From positions 1-60,693 of the forward strand of contig JAGVHG010000127.1 in the NCBI GenBank assembly GCA_020056715.1: 60,693 bases of DNA, in the 5' to 3' direction. The stretch's first letter is position 1. Each line of letters starts with the position of its first letter. Shown here in pieces: positions 36,301-43,511 of this stretch. The notes under the pieces were generated by a model, which made no database searches, was not told the origin of the DNA, and was given only the letters and a program-made list of their open reading frames with translations. This DNA is from Phycisphaerae bacterium. GTDB taxonomy: Bacteria > Planctomycetota > Phycisphaerae > UBA1845. Position numbers and translations under genes: made by a program.

Positions 36301-36709
36301 CTCCCGCGGCCCCGGTCAACCCACGACGCCGGACTATGACCAAGTGTCGGAGTATCCGCCGTGGCGAACCACCCCGCAGGGATGGTGCACCCGCTACGGC
36401 GATGTCCTCGATCTGGTCACGGCGCGCGACGGGCGACTGGCGATGGTGAACGCGGGCGACGCACTCGCGTTACAGTTTGACGCAGCCGGCCTTCCCGCGT
36501 TGCAGCCGGGGATGGTGCGCAGTTTCTTTTTCTATTCCATCGGCTGGGACAAGGACGCCGACCACAACGTCGTCGAAGGGGACATGGTAGACCCATTGCC
36601 GGAGGAGGGGGAATCCGCTCACCGTAATTCGGTGGACGCCGAGACGGACTGGCGACTACAATACAATACGCGGTGGGTGCCGATTGATCGTTTCGATCGG
36701 CGCAATTGA
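33362..36709 (+). CDS. TPR / VCBS / ASPIC-UnbV repeat protein, exported
   Basis: An 1115-residue protein with a signal peptide (FIYAVVAALGVRAEGA); a second ATG at 33380 is also possible. Residues about 35-210 are TPR repeats (AIETLNEAVKLDPKSASAWRNLARAHLLAGK). About 230-560 are VCBS/FG-GAP beta-propeller blades with DxDxDxD-like calcium sites (DYEHDGDLDLFVGG, DYDNDGWLDLLAVG, DVDLEGDTDLLLVVAD). Then comes an ASPIC/UnbV domain (NPSGIGTHVEARAKNFWVTRGVGE...RLDTVQTLWTNG) and a 430-residue C-terminal part (FLYAWDGRGYRFVTDILGNSPIGL) of unknown fold. This CRTAC1-like set is common in Planctomycetes and their relatives. It probably acts outside the cytoplasm. Its role is unknown. Confidence 0.85.
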   Translation: MTPVATMNQIRMIGCAFIYAVVAALGVRAEGADDFARVMNLGKAYLENRESAKAIETLNEAVKLDPKSASAWRNLARAHLLAGKPDASLEALAKAAGIEAESARTSYLTGLSHIRASRFEAAIPPLVAAVRLDAQTTALRFQLANAFQAAGQQIKAIEQLKETVRLDPQHASAHYKLANYARQADDQAEFQRHNLEFLRLRKLFGDETRATEALESCTYTLPESAPTQAKPERSATVEVRFSDMTDRVFGAQGDRSGVAACVIEVEEDGGCVLFLAGADGTPALLKMSPDGTFQRTPMEPKLTEGTFESCIVGDFQDDVPQGVKYDPKLHARNDVLLLGRNGVRLLKRTGASTFTDVTEPAGLGSVKANAARWVDYEHDGDLDLFVGGPDGVALRQNNGDGRFENVTEKVGIAAAGSVFDVAVGDFDSNIAVDLVAARGTQPTLVFNNQRAGRFAVMPDPPGPWPPAKRVLINDLNNDGHPDSVLVGEREAVILFGHTATRQRIDLSSTVVSRVRFVDYDNDGWLDLLAVGNRLEAVEQGAVRLWRNPGADPGAQEWSDVSQTTGLAAAMLPTVVDVVTADVDLEGDTDLLLVVADGSLRFLRNDGGNANKQLKVRLISSKTNPSGIGTHVEARAKNFWVTRGVGELPIEIGAGKRERLDTVQTLWTNGVIDNAIDVAVGRTPITILEKNVATGSCPFLYAWDGRGYRFVTDILGNSPIGLSLQRDVMLPADPDEYVWIGDADSFPPRDGRYSLQITEEFREILYLDGGKLFAVDHAPDVEVHSTDKLMPSPFPVSELWALASPKPLRRADGDDGIDRTHALREIDGDFAPPGLPLPVPYRGMCHPLTLTFDFGPLDPNRPLVLAMTGWLQYGDASRNIAMSQNSALTIISPTLDAESASQGWVPLDIVVGMPAGKTKTILCDLTGKLPADARRLRLSTTFEIRWDRVALLERRPLPAAQIHEFLPKVAQLRWRGFSELRSRGPGQPTTPDYDQVSEYPPWRTTPQGWCTRYGDVLDLVTARDGRLAMVNAGDALALQFDAAGLPALQPGMVRSFFFYSIGWDKDADHNVVEGDMVDPLPEEGESAHRNSVDAETDWRLQYNTRWVPIDRFDRRN

Positions 36710-36714
36710 AGCCC

Positions 36715-37150
36715 GCTCAGATCCGAGCGCAGCCTATGAGTTTTCACCCGGGTCTAAACACAGGGAGACGGGAGCGTTGGTGTCGGTGACCTTGCATCCC
36801 TCGGATCGCGGGGATACGACGAGCATCGAACAAACCTTCCAACAGGTCGATCAGAACATGGTGGCGGTGATGAAGGACGAGAAGGCGTGTGAGGAGCTCC
36901 GTGAGTCCGCCGTAGGCGGATTGCGTGAGGCGGTGGCGGACAAGGGGTATCACAGCAATGCCGTGCTGAAGGATCAATGCGAGCGAGAGATTCGCACGTA
37001 CATCTCCGAGCCGAGCCGCGGGCGGCGCGACTGGGAAGGGAAGCTGGAAGAGCGTGAGGCCGTGTATCGCCCAGCGGTCGCCCGACGTGCGTGGCGGTCC
37101 GCAATTGCGCTACGCCTTCGTCGTCGGGGTCGCGAAAGGCCTCCGCCTAC
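36715..37150 (+). pseudogene. Transposase fragment (DDE type, IS1182-like)
   Basis: The reading frame gives SKHRETGALVSVTLHPSDRGDTTSIEQTFQQVD... and then EAVADKGYHSNAVLKDQCEREIRTYISEPSRGRRDWEGKLEEREAVYR, typical blocks of IS1182-like transposases. The N-terminal half is missing, a few residues are lost after KH, and after EAVYR the frame no longer matches. It is a dead remnant between two unrelated genes. It contains a hairpin (TCCGCC-GTA-GGCGGA, 36906-36920), read as ESAVGG, just before the DKGYHSN motif. No ends or target duplications were found. Confidence 0.8.
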
Positions 37151-37195
37151 GACCCGGCCGACCCCAGACGCCTGTCGGCTTCGCTTATTCTGGGC

Positions 37196-38254
37196 TTAGT
37201 TGGTGGATGACTGGAGCTTCTTGCACAGTTGGTAATAGTCGAGCACACCCTGCACGCCGGCGCGGTCGCCGTCGGGCGCTGCCGAGACGGCCTCCTGTTG
37301 CAAAGAGATTGCTCGGTCCAGATTGCCGATCTGGTAGAGCGCCTTAGCGTAGATTTCGATGGCCCAGTCTTGCTTCGAGGCTTCGTAGGCCGCCTTGGCC
37401 GCGTCGAGGGCCAGGTCCGGCGTGCGCGAAGCGTAGTCGTCGTTTCCGCAAAGCGTGACCGCCAGAAGGTGCATGGCCTTGGCGTTGCTCTTGTTCTTGG
37501 CAATGTGCCCGCGCACGACGGCTTGGAACTCCTCGGCCTTTTTCGGTTCGGAGGCGTAGAGGCCGGTCAGCAACTGCATGGCCTGCTCATTCGCTGGGTC
37601 GGCTTTCAGGATGTCGATCATGAGTTTCCAAACGTCGTCCATCCGCCCCATCTGGTAAGCTTGTTCCGCCGTCTGAAAGAGTTTGCCCACTTCTTGCTCG
37701 ACGTTTGCGGCGGCCTTGGCCTTGGCCACGTCATACTTGCCCGCGATCACCTCGGGGATCACCGTCTCCAGCGCCGGATCGAGCGGACTCCCCTCCCATA
37801 CGACCCGCCCGTCGCGCCCGACGAGGTAGGCGTATGGAATCCCCACCATCTCGCTAGGCAGATAGGCCTTGCTCGTCGCCCCGTTGTCATCGAGGGCGAT
37901 GGTGTACATCATGTTCTTGCCCTGTTCTTTCACAAACTGCTTGATCTCCGTGGGGGAGTTGCGGTTGGGGTCGGGGTCGGTCACGCCGATGATAACCAAG
38001 TCTTTTTCGTGCTTCTTTTGAAACTGCGTCAGCAGCGGCACGCTTGCCTTGCACGGCGGACACCAAGTCGCCCAAAACTCGACCATGTGAATCTTCTTTG
38101 CCGCATCCTTCGCCAGGTTGACCGCTTCACCCCGCACCCATTCCTTGATTTTCAGCGGCGGCGCGGGATCGCCGATCTTCAAGTCGGCGGCGACCCGCGT
38201 CCCACCAACGGCCATCGCGGCCATTAACACGACAAACATCCGACCTAGCTTCAT
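37196..38254 (-). CDS. TlpA/ResA-like thioredoxin with C-terminal TPR region
   Basis: From the ATG at 38254 (GAGGAG upstream) the protein has 352 residues; a GTG at 38272 overlaps that ribosome site. A signal peptide (FVVLMAAMAVGGTRVAA) leads into a TlpA-type thioredoxin domain with WATWCPPCKASVPLL and, after it, VGIPYAYLVGRDGRVVWEG. The C-terminal 170 residues are helical TPR-like repeats (AEQAYQMGRMDDVWKLMIDILKADPANEQAMQLLTGLYA...). It probably reduces disulfides in the periplasm, perhaps for cytochrome maturation; TPR fusions like this are known but their targets are not. Confidence 0.88.
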   Translation of the reverse strand: MKLGRMFVVLMAAMAVGGTRVAADLKIGDPAPPLKIKEWVRGEAVNLAKDAAKKIHMVEFWATWCPPCKASVPLLTQFQKKHEKDLVIIGVTDPDPNRNSPTEIKQFVKEQGKNMMYTIALDDNGATSKAYLPSEMVGIPYAYLVGRDGRVVWEGSPLDPALETVIPEVIAGKYDVAKAKAAANVEQEVGKLFQTAEQAYQMGRMDDVWKLMIDILKADPANEQAMQLLTGLYASEPKKAEEFQAVVRGHIAKNKSNAKAMHLLAVTLCGNDDYASRTPDLALDAAKAAYEASKQDWAIEIYAKALYQIGNLDRAISLQQEAVSAAPDGDRAGVQGVLDYYQLCKKLQSSTN

Positions 38255-38294
38255 CAGAAAATCGCTCCTCACGTTGATTAAAAATCAGTCGCCT

Positions 38295-39491
38295 TTACCC
38301 CACCCTAGAAAGTCGCTCCGCGCCTTTGACCCGCGATCCGCCCAGCTTCCGCAGCCGCCGGCAGGCATCCTCGAGGTCGGCCATCTTCTTGGCGTAGCAG
38401 AACCGCAGTTGATTGTCTCCGTCCGCCGGGTTGCGGTAGAACGCCGAACCCGGAACGGTAGCGACGCCGACCTCATTGAGGATCGCCTCGGTCGCCGCCG
38501 TCGCGCTCGCCCACCGACCCTCCTCGAACGACGCTAGCATGTAGTAGCTGCCGTCGGGAACGAAAGGTGTAAACCCGATCTCGCGGAGCGTGTCGATGAG
38601 CATGTCTCTCTTCACCGTGTAGTCGGCGCGCATTTCCGTGTAGTACTTCTCCGGCAAACCCAGCCCGCCCACGACGCCATACTGCAGCGGCGCGGGGGCG
38701 CAGATGTACAGCAAGTCGTTCACCACCGAGACCCGGTCGATGATCTCCGCCGGGCCGACGGCGTAACCGATCCGCCAGCCGGTGATCGCATAGGTCTTCG
38801 AGCCGCCGCTCATGGTCAGCGTACGCTCTTTCGCTTCCGGCAATGCACCGATGCTCACGTGCGTCTTGCCGTAGGTGATGTATTCGTAGATTTCGTCGGT
38901 TGCGATCCAGACGTTGTGCCGTTTCGCCGCCGCGGCGATGGAGCACAGTTCTTCCTTGGAGAAGACCTTTCCGCTGGGATTGGCGGGCGTGCAAAGCAGA
39001 ATCATCTTCGTCTTGGGCGTGAAAGCGGCCTCGATCTCCGCGAGATCAAACGACCAATCCGGAGGCTGCAAGTCGACGTAGCGGACACCGACCCCGAACA
39101 GCTTCAATAGATTGACGTGGTAACCGTAGAACGGAGAAAAGACGATGCACTCGTCGCCGGGGTTGAGGGTGGCGAGGGCGATGCACGCGAAGGCGCCCGC
39201 CGACCCGACCGTGACCACGATCTCTTTCTCCGGGTCGCATTCGATCCCGTTGAAGCCGCGCATTTTCTTGGCGATCGCGGTGCGCAGCTCGATCACCCCG
39301 CGCAGGTTGGTATAGCTGGCGAGGTCCTCGTCGATCGCCTGTTGGGCGGCGCGTTTGACCGCCTCCGGGGCGGGTTGGTCACATACCCCTTGGGAGAGGT
39401 TCACTCCGCCCATCGCGGCGCAGATCGCCGAAAAGCGACGGATATCTGATTGTTTGATCGACTTAACGCGGTCTGCGACTTGTTTGTTCAT
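38295..39491 (-). CDS. Class I/II aminotransferase
   Basis: From the ATG at 39491 (AGGAGCAGGA upstream) the protein has 398 residues; the open frame upstream to 39590 has no homology. It is a fold-type I PLP enzyme: SQGVCDQPAPEAVKRAAQQAI, the PLP-phosphate and aromatic stacking region SAGAFACIALATLNPGDECIVFSPFYGYH, NPSGKVFSKEEL, ATDEIYEYITY and the lysine in SGGSKTYAITGWRIGYAVGP. These blocks match the aspartate / aromatic aminotransferase group. The exact amino acid cannot be told. It stands between the TlpA-like gene and the protease gene, not clearly in an operon. Confidence 0.92.
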   Translation of the reverse strand: MNKQVADRVKSIKQSDIRRFSAICAAMGGVNLSQGVCDQPAPEAVKRAAQQAIDEDLASYTNLRGVIELRTAIAKKMRGFNGIECDPEKEIVVTVGSAGAFACIALATLNPGDECIVFSPFYGYHVNLLKLFGVGVRYVDLQPPDWSFDLAEIEAAFTPKTKMILLCTPANPSGKVFSKEELCSIAAAAKRHNVWIATDEIYEYITYGKTHVSIGALPEAKERTLTMSGGSKTYAITGWRIGYAVGPAEIIDRVSVVNDLLYICAPAPLQYGVVGGLGLPEKYYTEMRADYTVKRDMLIDTLREIGFTPFVPDGSYYMLASFEEGRWASATAATEAILNEVGVATVPGSAFYRNPADGDNQLRFCYAKKMADLEDACRRLRKLGGSRVKGAERLSRVG

Positions 39492-39604
39492 CGTCCTGCT
39501 CCTGTTAAAGGCACCGCCTAGGCGGCGGCATGGAATCCATTCCCGCCTGGTACAATCCGTGAGTATACGCGACAAGCCTACGCAATTCAAAGGCGGCGCA
39601 TAGA

Positions 39605-39634
39605 GAAGGGCCCCGGGGCTAACCGGGACCCTTC
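39605..39634 (-). terminator. Hairpin downstream of the serine protease gene
   Basis: GAAGGGCCCCGG and CCGGGACCCTTC form a 12-base stem with one wobble position and a 6-base loop. It lies about 50 bases after the protease stop. No strong T-run follows. Confidence 0.5.
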
Positions 39635-39686
39635 GTTTAAGTCTATCACTGCTACCCGCCTAGCAGGGGCGGGCCACAAAACTGCC

Positions 39687-41168
39687 CTACGGGTTGATGA
39701 ACGGCTTAATCGCCGTGAAATAATAGGAGAATCGCCCGTCGACCGTGGCGTTGCTGTTGTGGTCGCACTCATTGTTTAGGTTGGTACCGCAGGCGCCGGA
39801 GAGCTGCCCAACGATCTGCGAACTGGCGTTAAGGACGGGGGAACCGCTGCTTCCGCCGGCGGTGGCGCCGTTGACGCCTTTGCTGTAGATCCGCTGCGTG
39901 AGCGGCCAACCCGTGCAAGTGAAACCGTAGTTAAACGTGTTGCTGTTTGAGTAGACCTGCGGTCCGAAGTTGGGGTTGCTGATGCGGTACAGCGGGACGC
40001 CGATGCCGACGTTCGCCGAGGTCCATCCCAGGAAGACCGAACCGGCCGGCGGCGGGCCGTTGAGTTGGAGGAGCGTATAGTCGCCTTTTCTGTTGGTCTT
40101 TCTTACGACGGAACCGCTCGTCTTCGGCGTCCAACCGGTGTTGTTGATGAGAGGGTTCGGGCAGGTGCCGTTGCACGAGGACGTGGCAAAGCGCCAGTAG
40201 AACTGGACGGTGGCAGCCGTGCCGTTCGTGCTAAGACAGTGGTTGGCGGTCAGGAAGTAGTTGTCCTGCGCCGGGTTTGTGTCGTTGATCAGACCACCAG
40301 TGCAGGTATAGATATACTGGCCGGCGATCCACTCCATCTTGGCCGTACCGAGCTTCGCTGGGACGGCGGGGCCGCTGGTTGTGCAGGTTGCGTCCAGCAC
40401 GCACGCGGGGTTCCCCGCTGACGGGCATGGAAAGTTCTCTACCGCCGCGATGTTGATGACCTCGGTGACGAATTGCCGGCTGATGTGCCCGAGGTCAGTG
40501 ATCGTGAAAGTAGCCTGTCGAAGCTCATCCGCGTCTGTGGCCACGAGCATCAACACACCCGTGGGGGAGAACACGGTATCCGTCCAGAATTCGCCGCTAT
40601 CGTTGGGTCCGCGGCCGACGTACGGCCCGTAGGACTCACCCTCCGGGCTGAAGAAGAACATCTGCACGCCATCCGGTAGGGAAGTCCCTTGGAGATGAAC
40701 CCGGATTCCGCCCGCGCCGTCGGAAGTGATCGACTGTGACCACGCCAGCGTCCCATCCTCCAATTCGCGAATGGAACCTTCCGAGAGCCCACGAACGCCC
40801 TTCACCGGCCCGGCCGCATCCAGGTTGGCGACACGAATCGGCGACGTCAGTGCCTTCACCACCCCTATGCGCAACGGCGTCGGCTCATCCGACACGGGCG
40901 CCTCCCAGATCGTCTGCAACTCGGCGTCCGTGAATTCCACGCGAATGGGCGTCTCTAAAACGTCCACCGGCATTGCGGCTTGCAGCGAAACGAAGAGCGC
41001 GGCTTGGTTCTCGAAGTATTCATCCGCATTCAGCCCGACCTCTTGAACCTGGGGAAAGGCCTCATGCACCCCCCGGCCTATCGGCGTCACCTTAGGCTCC
41101 GCCCCAAGGACAACCGACCCGAGTGCGATCGGCATCGCCGCCAGGACTACTCGACAGATGTTCCTCAT
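39687..41168 (-). CDS. Secreted trypsin-like serine protease
   Basis: From the ATG at 41168 (GAGGAG 7 bases upstream) the protein has 493 residues and a signal peptide (MRNICRVVLAAMPIALGSVVLGAEP). The first 240 residues resemble the propeptide region of lysyl-endopeptidase-like proteins. The protease part shows the triad of a chymotrypsin fold: NYFLTANHCLS (His near 308), KGDYTLLQL (Asp) and AGGSSGSPVLN (Ser near 436). Many cysteines suggest disulfides. The closest type I recognise is the lysyl endopeptidase group of secreted bacterial proteases. The specificity is not certain. Confidence 0.85.
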   Translation of the reverse strand: MRNICRVVLAAMPIALGSVVLGAEPKVTPIGRGVHEAFPQVQEVGLNADEYFENQAALFVSLQAAMPVDVLETPIRVEFTDAELQTIWEAPVSDEPTPLRIGVVKALTSPIRVANLDAAGPVKGVRGLSEGSIRELEDGTLAWSQSITSDGAGGIRVHLQGTSLPDGVQMFFFSPEGESYGPYVGRGPNDSGEFWTDTVFSPTGVLMLVATDADELRQATFTITDLGHISRQFVTEVINIAAVENFPCPSAGNPACVLDATCTTSGPAVPAKLGTAKMEWIAGQYIYTCTGGLINDTNPAQDNYFLTANHCLSTNGTAATVQFYWRFATSSCNGTCPNPLINNTGWTPKTSGSVVRKTNRKGDYTLLQLNGPPPAGSVFLGWTSANVGIGVPLYRISNPNFGPQVYSNSNTFNYGFTCTGWPLTQRIYSKGVNGATAGGSSGSPVLNASSQIVGQLSGACGTNLNNECDHNSNATVDGRFSYYFTAIKPFINP

Positions 41169-41418
41169 TCTTAGGCTCCTCATAAAACGTTTTTTCCCAA
41201 TGCCCCACCGTCATGCGGGTACGCACCCGCACGGCGGTGGACACGACCACGAAAGTTTTACACGGCCCGATGCCCTGTGCTTGAAGGCTTCGATTGTCCG
41301 TACTAGCCTGACGTATTGCAATAAAAAAAAGAAAAAATCTTTTGTGCAATCGCAGCAAACTGGAGACCTGGGAGAACAGTCCGCTACCGGCGGAAGTTGC
41401 GTTTCAAGAGACCGATGT

Positions 41419-42927
41419 CTACGGGTTCTGAGACAGGATCCGCGCCCCGTAATCTGTGTTTGGAATCCGGGCTTCCGGAGACGGCGCGTTCCAAGCACTA
41501 ACGACGAGGATGACCGAAAACCACGCCATCAGAAGCGTGGTCACGTCCATTGGCGTCCCAAGGGTGGCAAGACGCAAGCCCTCGCAGGCGGCTGCCAATA
41601 CGGTCAGCGCTCCGAACGCCCACCACCCCGCGTGAACGGCTCGAAAACGCCGCAGTAGAACGGCCAAGGTCAAGGTCAACGTTGCGAAAGTCAACAGCGA
41701 TGAGAGGACTTCCGATGCCGCAGTATGGAGGGATTGTCGCCAAAGGGTTTCAAAGGGCAGCCACTGTACGGCAAATGGGCGTTCGTTGGAAAACGAAAGC
41801 CCTTGCAGGTTCACGCATGGCGCAATCAGTAAGCCGACCTGAAAGACGGCGAGGATGGCCATCAGCACAACCACCCGTGAGTGGTTGGGCGACCTGTAAA
41901 ACGTCGGAACGGCCAGGCCGTCAGCACAACCACCCGTGAGTGGTTGGGCGACCTGTAAACCGTCGCGACGCCAGGCGGACCAGGCCAAAGAATCGATCAG
42001 GAACACGGCGCACCACGCCCCGAACGCCACGCCGAAGCTGCGGATCATAACGGTGGACGCATCAAAGGCGTGTGATTGCGTGAAAAGCTGCATGAACTCG
42101 ACCAGCACCACCAGGATCAACCCGTTTTTAAGTGCCGACCCTAGCGACATCACCGAATGGCGCCCGCGTTCACGCCCACCCAGAGCGAGAAGATACCCTA
42201 GCACCGCGAACCAGCCCGCGCCCGTAAGCTGATACGCGATCGCGGCGAACGGCGGCGCTCCGACCGTTGTGACGCGGGTGCTCATCAAGCTCCAATGAGC
42301 GCGCCCGAACGACGCGTGAAGGGCGTCCGTAGTCGTCACGAAATCGAATGGCGCAAGGTTGTAAAGGAAGAGTCCCAGCGTCAGCAGCGACGCAGCCGTC
42401 GTGAACGGGCGGTCGGCTAGCTCGCTGCGCACCTGCGCCATCGCCGCTCCTATGCTTCCCGACAAACCGACGCCCAGGCACGCCCCGATCGCGGTGCCTA
42501 TACAGTTGAGCAGGATGTCGGTACACGAAGCGACCCGCGACTCGAGACCGGTTTGCAGCATTTCCACGAGAATACTCAGCGACGCCCCGATGATGGTTGC
42601 CGCGAGCACGCCGATCAATCGTCCGCACTGGCGCCTCATTGCCATAAGTCCCAGGACGAGTCCGAGCGGCAAGTAGACGAGCAAATTGGCAGCCGCATCA
42701 TCGGGTGTGGTCGGACGAAATCGGAGGTTCACTAGCCCGTCAGAGATCGCGCGATGAAAGGCCGTGAGGGAAAAGTCGAAAGGCAACAAAGAGGTGTAAA
42801 GGACGGCCAGCACACACCCGACCGGCCAGCGCCACGATCCGCCATCGGCGGACCGCGGCGGCAAAGCGACTGCCGGTGCGGTTATGGATGATCTTGTGGA
42901 CCAAGCGAGGTCTCGTGGGGGTTCCAA
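41419..42927 (-). CDS. VanZ-like membrane protein
   Basis: I chose the TTG at 42927, which has GGAGAGG upstream; a GTG at 42954 is possible. The protein has about 500 residues. Hydrophobic segments (WPVGCVLAVLYTSLLPFDFSL, AANLLVYLPLGLVLGLMAM, LIGVLAATIIGASLSILVEMLQ, CTDILLNCIGTAIGACLGVG) fit the VanZ family: a first helix ending in PFDFS, then NLLVYLPLG and a helix with an E near SILVEMLQ. The second half repeats the pattern (YNLAPFDFVTTTDALHASFG). VanZ proteins are linked to teicoplanin resistance but most are of unknown role. Two hairpin copies at 41862-41959 lie inside the gene. Confidence 0.78.
   Translation of the reverse strand: MEPPRDLAWSTRSSITAPAVALPPRSADGGSWRWPVGCVLAVLYTSLLPFDFSLTAFHRAISDGLVNLRFRPTTPDDAAANLLVYLPLGLVLGLMAMRRQCGRLIGVLAATIIGASLSILVEMLQTGLESRVASCTDILLNCIGTAIGACLGVGLSGSIGAAMAQVRSELADRPFTTAASLLTLGLFLYNLAPFDFVTTTDALHASFGRAHWSLMSTRVTTVGAPPFAAIAYQLTGAGWFAVLGYLLALGGRERGRHSVMSLGSALKNGLILVVLVEFMQLFTQSHAFDASTVMIRSFGVAFGAWCAVFLIDSLAWSAWRRDGLQVAQPLTGGCADGLAVPTFYRSPNHSRVVVLMAILAVFQVGLLIAPCVNLQGLSFSNERPFAVQWLPFETLWRQSLHTAASEVLSSLLTFATLTLTLAVLLRRFRAVHAGWWAFGALTVLAAACEGLRLATLGTPMDVTTLLMAWFSVILVVSAWNAPSPEARIPNTDYGARILSQNP
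41862..41959. repeat. 39-base direct repeat with hairpin, inside the VanZ-like gene
   Basis: Copies at 41862-41900 and 41921-41959 are identical over 39 bases and 59 bases apart. Each contains CAACCAC and GTGGTTG around CCGTGA, flanked by TCAGCA and GGCGA, the CCxTGA-loop family. Since 59 is not a multiple of three, the gene reads them in two frames (LQVAQPLTGGCAD and FYRSPNHSRVVVLM). Confidence 0.92.
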
Positions 42928-43045
42928 TGCTTCTTTCCTCTCCGCTGCCCACACGGGCGTTACTCATCGTAGGACGCGTGCAGGTCGGATTCGAACAAGA
43001 GCACGAGTTCCGATAGTATCGCTTTCCGCGACCGACGGCGGGCCG

Positions 43046-43287
43046 ATTAGAGCGTGGAGTCCGCCATAGGCGGACAACACGACCCATCCGAACCCCAAGC
43101 GCAAGCGCGGGGCAGAGTGCCACTTTGGAACAACAGTGCTGTTGGGTACCGCAAGTCCTACGACCACCCCCTCTCCCATTGAGGGGAGAGGGCAGGTCGC
43201 CAATGCGACTCGCCTATGGCGAGGTGAGTGGTGAAACGCAGGCGTCGTGCCTCCGTGCCTCCGTCGCTTCGTCGCTTCGTGGCTCCC
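43046..43287. repeat. Repeat cluster upstream of the RCC1/S74 gene
   Basis: Module A (43046-43083) here has its middle replaced by GTCCGCC-ATA-GGCGGAC (43059-43075). Module B follows (43086-43113). CCCTCTCCC...GGGAGAGGG lies at 43169-43192 and CTCGCC-TAT-GGCGAG at 43209-43223. An 8-base word run (CCGTGCCT, CCGTCGCT, TCGTCGCT) covers 43245-43287. The gap 42955-43511 has no gene I can support. Confidence 0.8.
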
Positions 43288-43511
43288 ATTCCTCTTGCAT
43301 GGTCGATGGGCTCTTGTTAAAACGCCGGATTATCGGAACTGCATCGGAGCGGGAAAGACCCAGCGAGGCCGGGGCTCCGATTAAGCCCCTGTCCTAAAAC
43401 CCCTCTCCCCCGTCGCGGGGGGTCGGACGAGCCGACCGAGAAGGGAGGGTCCGAGGGAAGGGTGAGGGGGATAGACTGAACGCCCAACTCTTGAACGAAA
43501 GGTGACGAACC

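Noticed and set aside
41862-41959. Possible CRISPR repeats
   Set aside because: Only two copies, inside a coding gene, with one 20-base interval and no cas genes.
42960-43020. A T-loop-like GTTCGAATC on the minus strand, suggesting a tRNA
   Set aside because: The bases around it do not form a T-stem, and no acceptor or anticodon arm can be drawn.
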